From contig SLNF01000232.1 of assembly GCA_007133145.1 (NCBI GenBank), positions 1-9,079 of the forward strand: a DNA stretch of 9,079 bases. Direction: 5' to 3'. The notes below the pieces were generated by a model. That model saw only the letters and a list, made by a program, of their open reading frames with translations, was not told where the DNA came from and searched no databases. The position numbers and the translations under genes are program-made. Shown piece after piece: positions 1-5,806 of this stretch (its first letter is position 1; every line of letters begins with the position of its first letter). This DNA comes from Nitriliruptorales bacterium (GTDB lineage: Bacteria > Actinomycetota > Nitriliruptoria > Euzebyales > Egibacteraceae).

Positions 1-279
1 GCGCAGCGCGGCAAGGAGCTCGGCGACCTGCCCGGCACTGTCGACGTTGTGCGGCATGAGGATGACCGAGCCGGCGTGGCGTCCGACGAGCTCGCCGGCG
101 CGCTCCCCTGCGGCCAGCCCGGGCACCCCCGCCATCACGAGCTGCGCGGCGAGCGTGCGCTCGTCGAGTGGCCTGCAGGCACCCTCCTGCGCGGCCCGCG
201 CGGTCGGTGGCACCGCGAGGGAGAGGCCGAGGAGCAGCACGAGGAGCAGCGTGGCCGCACGGGCACGGGCATGGGTCAT
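1..279 (-). CDS. Secreted glycoside hydrolase family 3-like protein (NagZ-like beta-N-acetylhexosaminidase), N-terminal part only
   Basis: Only the first 93 codons lie in the window; the gene continues past base 1. The ATG at 279-277 overlaps the fni stop in an ATGA arrangement, and no good Shine-Dalgarno precedes it, so translation probably depends on coupling to fni. Residues 1-30 look like a Sec signal peptide: a basic start (THARARA), a leucine-rich core (LLLVLLLGLSLAV) and an ARA-A type cleavage site near residue 29. The mature start, LDERTLAAQLVMAGVPGL followed by GSVILMPHNVDSAGQVAELL, resembles the opening of GH3 beta-N-acetylhexosaminidases (QL.MVGVPG, then a beta strand G.I.L..N and a helix S..Q...L...LR). 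The catalytic Asp and the KH(F/I)PG-type motif would lie beyond the window, so the family call rests on this short resemblance. Family members hydrolyse N-acetylglucosaminides in peptidoglycan or chitin fragments; export would place this one outside the membrane. Confidence 0.6.
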   Translation of the reverse strand, partial: MTHARARAATLLLVLLLGLSLAVPPTARAAQEGACRPLDERTLAAQLVMAGVPGLAAGERAGELVGRHAGSVILMPHNVDSAGQVAELLAALR

Positions 280-1343
280 CGCATCCCGAACCCCGCGCGG
301 GGCAGGGGCGTGACGGCCTCCAGCCGGGAGCCGTCGAGGTCGGCCAGACGCGTCGCGCCGGCGGCCCACGCGGCGATGCGCAGCTGCTCGAGGAGGATGC
401 CGACCGCCTCGACGGCCGCCGCGGGCCCCTCGGCGGCGGCGGCGAGCAGGCCACGCGCCACGCCGGCCAGGCGCGCCCCGAGGCAAAGGGCCTTCACGGC
501 CTCGACCCCGTCGGCGATCCCGCCGGAGGCGATGAGGACGACGTCGCCTTCCCCACGCCGGTCGAGGGCGGCGCTGGCGTGGGCCAGCGCCTCGGCCGTC
601 GGCCAGCCCCAGTCGGCGAAGGCCGCGGCTACCGCACCAGCGCGGGGGTCGCGCCGACCCTCGAGCCGGGCCCAGTTCGTGCCGCCCGCGCCGGCGACGT
701 CGAGGCCTGCGACGCCCGCGTCGAGGAGCAGGTCGACGTCGTCGGGTCCGAGGCCGAAGCCGACCTCCTTGACCACGACGGGCACCGCCAGCCCCGCCGC
801 GGCCTCGGCGATGCGCTCGGCGACGCCGGTGAAGTCGGTGTCGCCGCCGACCTGGACCGCTTCCTGCACGGCGTTGAGATGGAGGACGAGCACGTCGGCG
901 GCGCAGGCCTCGACGAGGCGGGCGCAGCCCTCGACGCCGACCTCGGCGAGTTGGACCGCACCGAGGTTGGCGAGGATCGGCACGTCGGGCGCGACGTCGC
1001 GCACGTCGAAGCCCTCACGCCGTCGCGGGTCGGCGAGGAGCACCCGCCCGGAGCCGAGCCCGACGGGCACGCGGTGGTGCTGCGCGGCCGTGGCGAGCGC
1101 ACGGTTGACCGGCCCGGCGCGCCCGGTGCCCCCGGTCATGCACGACAGCAGGAGCGGGGCGGCGATCTCGCGGTCCCACAGCCGCTGGGAGAGGTCGACG
1201 TCGGCGAGGGCGCGCTCGGGCAGCGCGCGGGCCCGCAGCCGCAGCCGCTCGAGACCGGTCGTCGTCTGGGCGAACCCGACGCCGTCGCCCAAGGCGAGGG
1301 CGAGGTGGTCGTGCTTGCGGGAGGCGTGCTCGCCCGCGCTCAC
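276..1343 (-). CDS. fni: Type 2 isopentenyl-diphosphate delta-isomerase (FMN-dependent)
   Basis: This 355-residue protein matches the family length. It interconverts IPP and DMAPP in the cytosol using reduced FMN and Mg2+, and so supplies the allylic primer for prenyl chain building. Diagnostic segments appear in order: SRKHDHL near residues 8-14 (the family R-K-x-x-H substrate-binding start), CMTGG at 68-72 (FMN contact), GSGR at 97-100, ANLGA at 125-129, HLNAVQEAVQ at 155-164 with the catalytic-type Gln160 and metal-binding Glu161, KEVGFG at 192-197, GGTNWARLEGRR at 220-231, and ASGGI at 272-276. The start is GTG at 1343-1341, placing the RK motif at residue 9 as expected; a GGTGGAGGG tract lies somewhat far upstream, inside the end of the yjbQ gene. 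Only 4 bases separate it from that gene's stop, and its own stop overlaps the next gene by 4 bp. It is the IPP/DMAPP-supply member of the carotenoid operon. No key residue appears lost. Confidence 0.95.
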   Translation of the reverse strand: MSAGEHASRKHDHLALALGDGVGFAQTTTGLERLRLRARALPERALADVDLSQRLWDREIAAPLLLSCMTGGTGRAGPVNRALATAAQHHRVPVGLGSGRVLLADPRRREGFDVRDVAPDVPILANLGAVQLAEVGVEGCARLVEACAADVLVLHLNAVQEAVQVGGDTDFTGVAERIAEAAAGLAVPVVVKEVGFGLGPDDVDLLLDAGVAGLDVAGAGGTNWARLEGRRDPRAGAVAAAFADWGWPTAEALAHASAALDRRGEGDVVLIASGGIADGVEAVKALCLGARLAGVARGLLAAAAEGPAAAVEAVGILLEQLRIAAWAAGATRLADLDGSRLEAVTPLPRAGFGMR

Positions 1344-1347
1344 GGGC

Positions 1348-1869
1348 TCAGCGCCAGCCCTCCACCTGCACGGTGACGCGGCGGCTCCGGGCCTGGTCGA
1401 GCTCGATGAACATCACGCGCTGCCACCGCCCCAGCCCGAGACGGCCGTCGACGACGGGGACGGTCTCCGAGGAGGAGCCGAGCAGCATCTGCTTGATGTG
1501 GGCGTGACCGTTGATCGGCTCCTCCTCCGCGGTCGTCGCCAGCGTCGCGGGATCGCGGATCTCGAAGTCGTCGTGCCGGTAGTAGGCGTCCGGCGGCACG
1601 AGCTTCTCCATGAAGAGGCGGAAGTCCTCGAGGAAGCACGTCTCCTTCTCGTTGATCTTGACCGCGCAGGTCGTGTGCGGCGTGAACACCGAGAGGTGAC
1701 CGTCGCGCACGCCGCTCACGGCGAGCAGCGCGTGGCACTCGTCGGTGACGTCGATGACGTGGAAGGCCCGCTCGGTGGGCAGCTCGAGGGTGCGCCGCAT
1801 GAGCGTCGGCGTCCGTGCGCTGAGGTCGACGGCCTCGGCGGTGTCGGTCGTCACGCCCGTTGCCCGCAT
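1348..1869 (-). CDS. YjbQ/UPF0047 family protein (secondary thiamine-phosphate synthase-like)
   Basis: This 173-residue protein carries the family hallmarks (numbering from the chosen start): HTTCAVKINE at 65-74, LVPPDAYYRHDD around 90-101, NGHAHIKQMLLG at 120-131 and LGRWQRVMFIELD at 146-158, ending in a R.R.V.V.V.G strand. The histidines of HTT and NGHAH are the conserved cluster of the family. Some members, including E. coli YjbQ, show weak thiamine-phosphate synthase activity, but the physiological role is not settled, so I give no symbol. An in-frame ATG at 1932 would give 194 residues, but the ATG at 1869-1867 has a perfect AGGAGG five bases upstream (1880-1875) and the 1932 start has none. 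Family members are usually 130-140 residues, so even this start leaves an N-terminal extension of about 25-30. A further in-frame ATG at 1800 lacks such support. It sits 71 bp after crtB and 4 bp before fni; its link to isoprenoid metabolism is inferred from position only. Confidence 0.9.
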   Translation of the reverse strand: MRATGVTTDTAEAVDLSARTPTLMRRTLELPTERAFHVIDVTDECHALLAVSGVRDGHLSVFTPHTTCAVKINEKETCFLEDFRLFMEKLVPPDAYYRHDDFEIRDPATLATTAEEEPINGHAHIKQMLLGSSSETVPVVDGRLGLGRWQRVMFIELDQARSRRVTVQVEGWR

Positions 1870-1940
1870 CGCTGCCTCCTGCTGTGCGGTCGCCCGGGGG
1901 TGGGGGGACCGTCCGTTGCCGTTGGTGAACATCCGTGAGC
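1870..1940 (-). other. 71-bp crtB-yjbQ intergenic spacer
   Basis: This is the only real gap inside the carotenoid block. On the minus strand it holds a C-rich tract (CCCCCCACCCCC) flanked by 5-bp complementary arms (plus strand CGGTC at 1887-1891 and GACCG at 1907-1911), then the AGGAGG site. A TACGAT hexamer (minus strand 1948-1943) at the crtB stop resembles a -10 element, but I see no convincing -35 at 16-18 bp. There is no U-tract, so I do not call a terminator. An internal promoter or a leader hairpin is possible but unproven. Confidence 0.35.
1875..1880 (-). promoter_or_regulatory. Strong ribosome binding site of the yjbQ-family gene
   Basis: The minus strand reads AGGAGG followed by CAGCG and ATG, a full anti-16S match with a 5-base spacer. 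It decides the start at 1869 over the longer in-frame ATG at 1932. It is one of the two strongest sites in the window (the other is upstream of gatC) and suggests that this gene is translated independently rather than coupled to crtB. Confidence 0.8.
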
Positions 1941-3026
1941 CTATCGTAGCGACGTCACATCTGTGCCCTCCGCCGCGCCCACCCTACCCGCTCGCGCGAC
2001 GCGCGAGCCCTGCCCCGACGCGATCGGCGGGCGTGGCCGCCCCGGGCGCGCGAGCGTGGCGAGGGCGAGGCCGACCTTGCGCGGGCCCGAGACCGACGCC
2101 CGGACGCGGAAGACCTCCCAGTCGGCGGCTTCGAGCGCGTCGAGGATCGCCCCGTAGAGGCGGTGGGCGACACGGATCGCCGCGCGACTGCGCGGCGGCA
2201 GGTAGACGAAGCCGGCCTCCGCGGCAGCGTAGTGCTCCCGCGTGCGGGCAGCCTCGAAGGCGAGGAGCCGACGCAGTGCCGGGGTCACGTGGCGGCGGTG
2301 CAGGTCGGCCTCCTCGACGCCGAAGCGCGCGAGGTCCTCGAGGGGAAGGTAGATTCGACCACGGTCCCAGTCCTCGGCGACGTCGCGGAGGAAGTTCGTG
2401 AGCTGGAAGGCCACCCCGAGCTCGAGCGCGTAGGGGCGCGCGGCGGGATCGTGGCAGCCCAGCACCGGCAGCATCATCGAGCCGATGACCGCCGCGGAGC
2501 CGTACATGTAGGCATCGAGGTCGGCGTAGGTCTCGTAGCGCGTGACGGTGAGGTCGGCGGCCATCGAGGAGAGGAAGGCCGCGAGGTCGTCGCGCTCGAT
2601 GCCGAGCTCGCCCACGCTCGCGATGACGGCCTTGAGGACGGGGTCGGCGCTGTCACCGGCATCGAGGTCGGCGAGGAAGGCCGCGCTCCAGGCCTCGAGC
2701 TCGGCGCGACGGCGCGCGGGCGGCCAGTCGAGGCCCAGGTGGTCGACGAGGTCGTCGGCGTAGCGCGCGAATCCGTAGAGGGCGTGGACGTGGCGGCGGC
2801 GCTCGGGCGGCAGCAAGCGGGTGGCGAAGAAGTACGTCCGCCCGTGCGCGGCGTGGAGTCGGCGGCAGAGCTCGTAGCTGCCGGCGAGGTCGACACCGCC
2901 GTCGGGGCCGGCGAGCTCGGCGACCCCACGGGACACGAGCGAGGTCGAGGGGTCGGGGTGGCGGTAGCCCCCCGCGGCGGTGGCCTCGGCCGCGCGCAGC
3001 CTCGTGACGGGTGGGGTCTCGCTCAC
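1941..3026 (-). CDS. crtB: Phytoene synthase (15-cis-phytoene synthase)
   Basis: This 361-residue enzyme of the squalene/phytoene synthase family condenses two GGPP through prephytoene diphosphate to phytoene, the committed step of C40 carotenoid synthesis, and usually associates with the membrane. Visible motifs are YGFARYADDLVD at 84-95 with the first DxxxD (Asp91, Asp95), MYGSAAVIGSMM at 174-185, and QLTNFLRDVAEDWDRGRIYLP at 208-228 carrying the second DxxxD (Asp215, Asp219). FRVRASVSGPRKVGLA near 306-321 is the usual C-terminal segment. The start is GTG at 3026-3024, overlapping the crtI stop in GTGA, with GGAGG ten bases upstream inside crtI. After residue 325 there is a basic, Gly/Pro/Ala-rich tail of about 35 residues that looks disordered and slightly lengthens the protein relative to many homologues. 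Coupling to crtI and the upstream GGPP synthase makes phytoene, rather than squalene or diapophytoene, the likely product. Confidence 0.95.
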   Translation of the reverse strand: MSETPPVTRLRAAEATAAGGYRHPDPSTSLVSRGVAELAGPDGGVDLAGSYELCRRLHAAHGRTYFFATRLLPPERRRHVHALYGFARYADDLVDHLGLDWPPARRRAELEAWSAAFLADLDAGDSADPVLKAVIASVGELGIERDDLAAFLSSMAADLTVTRYETYADLDAYMYGSAAVIGSMMLPVLGCHDPAARPYALELGVAFQLTNFLRDVAEDWDRGRIYLPLEDLARFGVEEADLHRRHVTPALRRLLAFEAARTREHYAAAEAGFVYLPPRSRAAIRVAHRLYGAILDALEAADWEVFRVRASVSGPRKVGLALATLARPGRPRPPIASGQGSRVARAGRVGAAEGTDVTSLR

Positions 3027-4537
3027 GGCGCGAGCGCCTCCGCCCCGACCTGCTCGAGGGCGCGCTCGGCGGCGAGCTTGCCGCTGATGAGCACCATGGG
3101 CACCCCCACGCCCGGCGTCGTGCTCGAGCCGGCGAAGACCACGCCCCGGACCTTCGGGGCGACGTTGGCGGGACGGAACGGCCCGGTCTGGCGGAAGTGG
3201 TGGCTCGCCGCGAACGGGGTGCCGGCGGCCATGCCCTGCCGCGCCCAGTCAGCGGGGGTGACGACCTCGCTCGCGACGGTGGCCTCGGCGACGGGGCCGT
3301 AGCCGGCGCGCTCGAGCTCAGCCTGCGCGCGCGCGAGCTCGCGGGGCGCCCGGGCGTCCCAGTCGATGGGGTCCCCCTCGAGGTTCGGCGCCGGCAGCAG
3401 CCAGAAGCCGACGTCGCGTCCGGGTGGGGCGAGCTCGGGATCGGAGTGGGTCGGCACGGTGAGGAACCACGACGGGTCCCGCTGCATGCGCCCGGCGAGG
3501 ATGTCGTCGAAGGAGGCCTGGAAGTCCCGGGCGAAGTGGATGTTGTGGTGGGCGACGTCGGGCAGCTTGCGGTCGAGTCCGAGGTGGACGACGACGCAGG
3601 ACGGCGAGTACGTCAGCCGCTTGACCCGCCGTGGCGTCGCCTCGGGCGGCAGGAGGTCGCGGTAGGCCACGGGCAGGTCGGGGTTGAGGACGGCGACGTC
3701 GAAGGGCACGCGCTCGCCGTCGGCGGTGCGCGCGGCGATCGCCCGGCCGCCGGTGACCTCGATCTCCTCGACCGGCGTCGACATCCGCAGCTCGACGCCC
3801 ATGCGCTCGGCGAGCCCGGCGAGCGCCACGCTCGCGGCGTGGACGCCGCCCTTGGCGGAGTAGACCCCCTCGATGGCATCCATGTAGGCGATGACCGCGT
3901 AGACGCCGAGCGCCTCGTAGGGGCTCATGCCTGCGTACATCGACTGGAACGTGAACATCCGGATGAGGCGCCAGTCGGTGAGGAAGCTCTCGACGAGGGG
4001 GTAGACGCGGCGGAACCCGCCGAGGCGGATGAGCCGCGCGGCGGCCTGCGGCTTGGCCAGCGCCAGCGGCGAGTCGAAGTTGTTGTCGATGAAGCTGTCG
4101 TACTCGGCGAGGTAGAGGGCGCGCAGGCGCGCGGCGAGCCGGGTGAAGCGCTCGGCCTCGTCAGGGCCGCAGACCTCGGCGACCTCCTCGCGCATCGCCT
4201 CGACGTCGCCGCGCACCCGCAGCACCGACCCGTCGTGGAACGTCGCGCGGTAGGCGGGGTCGAGGCGGATGAGCTCGAGGTGGTCGGCGAGGTCCTCGCC
4301 ACCGAGCGCGAAGAGGTCGGCGAGCAGCCGCGGCATCGTGAGCACGCTCGGCCCGGTGTCGAAGGCGAAGCCGTCGCGCTCGATGCGCCCGGCGCGACCA
4401 CCGGGGCGCGCGTCGCGCTCGAGGACGGTGACGTCGAGGCCGGCGGCGCGCAGGCGGATCGCGGCGGCGAGTCCGCCGTAGCCGGCACCGACGACGACGG
4501 CGCGGCGGCGGCGTCCCGTGGTCACGGACGCGGTCAT
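3023..4537 (-). CDS. crtI: Phytoene desaturase, CrtI type (lycopene-forming)
   Basis: This is a 504-residue FAD-dependent amine oxidase-fold desaturase that introduces double bonds into phytoene, in bacteria usually four, giving lycopene. The N-terminal dinucleotide-binding fold is clear: AVVVGAGYGGLAAAIRL at 13-29 (GxGxxG), then VTVLERDARPGGRAG to residue 50, with Glu40 at the end of the second strand, and FDTGPSVLTMP at 59-69. Near the C terminus, GVVFAGSSTTPGVGVPMVL at 465-483 is the CrtI-family signature (normally FAGASTHPGAGVP-like). The start at 4537 is chosen because AAAGG lies five bases upstream and the length fits the family; an ATG at 4573 would add 12 residues but has no clear ribosome site. 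Its stop overlaps crtB by 4 bp and it follows the prenyl synthase closely. A CrtN- or CrtD-like role is possible from the fold alone, but the pairing with crtB and crtE favours CrtI. Confidence 0.93.
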   Translation of the reverse strand: MTASVTTGRRRRAVVVGAGYGGLAAAIRLRAAGLDVTVLERDARPGGRAGRIERDGFAFDTGPSVLTMPRLLADLFALGGEDLADHLELIRLDPAYRATFHDGSVLRVRGDVEAMREEVAEVCGPDEAERFTRLAARLRALYLAEYDSFIDNNFDSPLALAKPQAAARLIRLGGFRRVYPLVESFLTDWRLIRMFTFQSMYAGMSPYEALGVYAVIAYMDAIEGVYSAKGGVHAASVALAGLAERMGVELRMSTPVEEIEVTGGRAIAARTADGERVPFDVAVLNPDLPVAYRDLLPPEATPRRVKRLTYSPSCVVVHLGLDRKLPDVAHHNIHFARDFQASFDDILAGRMQRDPSWFLTVPTHSDPELAPPGRDVGFWLLPAPNLEGDPIDWDARAPRELARAQAELERAGYGPVAEATVASEVVTPADWARQGMAAGTPFAASHHFRQTGPFRPANVAPKVRGVVFAGSSTTPGVGVPMVLISGKLAAERALEQVGAEALAP

Positions 4538-4579
4538 GGCAGCCTTTCGGGGGCGGGGGCGGGCTGGCGGCATCGCGGC

Positions 4580-5632
4580 TCAGGTGGTGCGGCGCACGGC
4601 GAGATCGGCGAGCGCGGACAGCGCCGAGCGCGCAGGTTCGGGCAGCGGCGCGAGGGCGCGCTGGGCGGCGTCCTCCTGCCGGGACAGCAGCTCCTCGACC
4701 GAGGAGAGGGCGCCGGATTCCACGATGATCTGACGGGCCCGGTCGGCGCCGGACTCGTCGAGCTCGGGGTTGCCGAGGGAGTGCGCGAGGACCTCGCGCT
4801 CAGCCTCGCCGGCCAGGGACATCGCCCGCAGCATGAGGACGGTGCGCTTGCCCTCGCGGAGGTCCTCGATCGCCCCCTTGCCGGTGACCTCGGGATCGCC
4901 GAAGACCCCGAGGACGTCGTCGCGCAGCTGGAAGGCGAGCCCGAGTGCGTCGCCGTAGGCCGCGAGCGCCTCGGCGGCGGCGCCGTCGCCGCCGAGGGCC
5001 GCGCCGAGCTCGAGCGGACGGGTGACGGTGTAGCGGCCGGACTTCAGCAGCGCGACCCGCCGGGAGTCCTCCTCGCCCGCCTCGCGGTAGCCGGCGAGCC
5101 GCAGGTCGAGGTACTGCCCTGCCATGACCTCGACGCGGAGCGCGGTGAACACCGCCCGGGCGCGGTCGAGGGCGGCGGCGGGCAGCGCCGCTTCGTCGAA
5201 GAGCTGGTCGGCCCAGACGAAGGCGAGGTCGCCGGCGAGGATGCCGCCGCCGATGCCGAACCAGTCGCCGTCGCCGGCCAGGCCCTCCTCGCGGTGGGTG
5301 GCCGCGAGCGCGGTGTGCACCGCCGGGCGTCCCCGCCGCTCGGCGGAGCGATCCATGATGTCGTCGTGGATGAGCGCGAAGGTGTGCAGGAGCTCGACCG
5401 CGCCGGCGGGGGCGAGGACGCCGTCGTCGTGGTCGGCGCCGGTCGCCCGGTAGCCCCAGTAGACGAACGCGGGCCGCAGGCGCTTGCCCCCAGCCGCGAC
5501 GAGCCCGGCGATCTCGCGTCCCACCGGCTCGAGCGCGGGGTCGAGGGCGACGAGGTCGTCGATGCGTGCGTTGAGGAAGGCCTCGAGCACCTCGTCGACG
5601 GCGCCGCTCACCGACTCGAGTGGGTCGCTCAT
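4580..5632 (-). CDS. crtE: Geranylgeranyl diphosphate synthase (trans-isoprenyl diphosphate synthase)
   Basis: This 350-residue polyprenyl synthetase adds IPP units to an allylic primer, most likely producing the GGPP used by CrtB. Numbering from the start at 5632: GGKRLRP at 48-54 (IPP binding), LLHTFALIHDDIMD ending in the first Asp-rich motif DDIMD at 90-94, RRGRPAVH just after it, KSGRYT at 197-202, and FQLRDDVLGVFGD with the second Asp-rich motif at 238-242, then GKRT at 261-264. The second motif reads DDVLG rather than DDxxD; to my knowledge this is the normal form in actinobacterial IdsA/CrtE enzymes, so it is not evidence of decay. The start is uncertain. The ATG at 5632 has AGGGG eight bases upstream; an ATG at 5686 has GAGG five bases upstream and would add 18 residues; the reading frame stays open to a GTG at 5779 with no ribosome site. 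Chain length cannot be proven from sequence; the neighbours support C20. Confidence 0.9.
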   Translation of the reverse strand: MSDPLESVSGAVDEVLEAFLNARIDDLVALDPALEPVGREIAGLVAAGGKRLRPAFVYWGYRATGADHDDGVLAPAGAVELLHTFALIHDDIMDRSAERRGRPAVHTALAATHREEGLAGDGDWFGIGGGILAGDLAFVWADQLFDEAALPAAALDRARAVFTALRVEVMAGQYLDLRLAGYREAGEEDSRRVALLKSGRYTVTRPLELGAALGGDGAAAEALAAYGDALGLAFQLRDDVLGVFGDPEVTGKGAIEDLREGKRTVLMLRAMSLAGEAEREVLAHSLGNPELDESGADRARQIIVESGALSSVEELLSRQEDAAQRALAPLPEPARSALSALADLAVRRTT

Positions 5633-5752
5633 CGTGCGCACCCCTGCGCGCTCGGCTGCGGCGTCATGACCGGTTGGGCCCCGCATGAGCACCTCGTCTG
5701 ACTCTCGGCTCGACTTCGGCGACCCCACCGAAGGGGCCACTGTAGCGCCGGG

Positions 5753-5766
5753 GATGTGCCCACATC
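5753..5766. repeat. 14-bp inverted repeat upstream of crtE
   Basis: The plus strand reads GATGTG-CC-CACATC, two perfect 6-bp arms around a 2-base centre. It lies 121 bp before the preferred crtE start and 67 bp before the alternative ATG at 5686. The near-perfect dyad with a short centre is the form expected of a dimeric regulator's site, or it could be chance. No downstream T-run is present, so it is not a terminator. Confidence 0.45.
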
Positions 5767-5776
5767 GGCGCTGCTT

Positions 5777-5790
5777 CACTCGACAGAGTG
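5777..5790. repeat. 14-bp interrupted inverted repeat just downstream of gatB
   Basis: The plus strand reads CACTC-GACA-GAGTG, 5-bp arms and a 4-base loop, starting 16 bp after the gatB stop. On the minus strand it is preceded by TTTACA and followed by AAGCAG. It could be a weak hairpin after gatB or an operator half of the crtE control region. It is too short and lacks a U-tract, so an intrinsic terminator is unlikely. Confidence 0.3.
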
Positions 5791-5806
5791 TAAAGCCGCC
5801 GGAGGG

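Larger units (their letters stand above)
5633..5806 (-). promoter_or_regulatory. gatB-crtE spacer, probable promoter/operator region of the carotenoid operon
   Basis: This is the longest non-coding gap in the window if crtE starts at 5632. It includes two short inverted repeats (listed separately), a TTTACA hexamer (minus strand 5796-5791) that could act as a -35, and a TACAGT hexamer (5744-5739) that could act as a -10. The two hexamers are about 46 bases apart and so cannot form one promoter. With TACAGT as the -10, the 14-bp palindrome would sit at the -35 position. I see no strong hairpin followed by a U-run, so read-through from gatB is possible. The promoter call is tentative; the crtE frame is open through most of this spacer. 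Confidence 0.4.

Noticed and set aside
1887..1911. Terminator or G-quadruplex in the crtB-yjbQ spacer
   Set aside because: Arms are 5 bp with a long loop and no U-tract; only two long G runs are present, fewer than the four a quadruplex needs.
49..1938. A 629-codon plus-strand open frame antisense to fni and yjbQ
   Set aside because: It is composed of Arg/Ser/Ala-rich, then Asp/Gly/Val-rich low-complexity sequence, matches no family, and lies opposite two genes with clear motifs. Long antisense frames are expected in DNA of this GC content because stop codons are rare.
2163..3302. A 379-codon plus-strand open frame antisense to crtB
   Set aside because: Gly/Val/Glu-rich shadow of crtB with no domain.
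4918..4930. Degenerate second Asp-rich motif (DDVLG instead of DDxxD) as a sign of an inactive prenyl synthase
   Set aside because: Actinobacterial IdsA/CrtE enzymes commonly carry this DDxLG form followed by VFGD, and the rest of the active site is intact.
3011..5701. An 896-codon plus-strand open frame antisense to crtI and crtE
   Set aside because: It is the complement of GAC/GTC/CTC-rich coding, giving Glu/Val/Gly/Asp-rich protein without domains. Both minus-strand genes opposite are complete and recognisable, so it is a shadow.
5777..5790. Intrinsic terminator after gatB
   Set aside because: The hairpin has only 5-bp arms with two A/T pairs, and there is no run of T on the transcript side.
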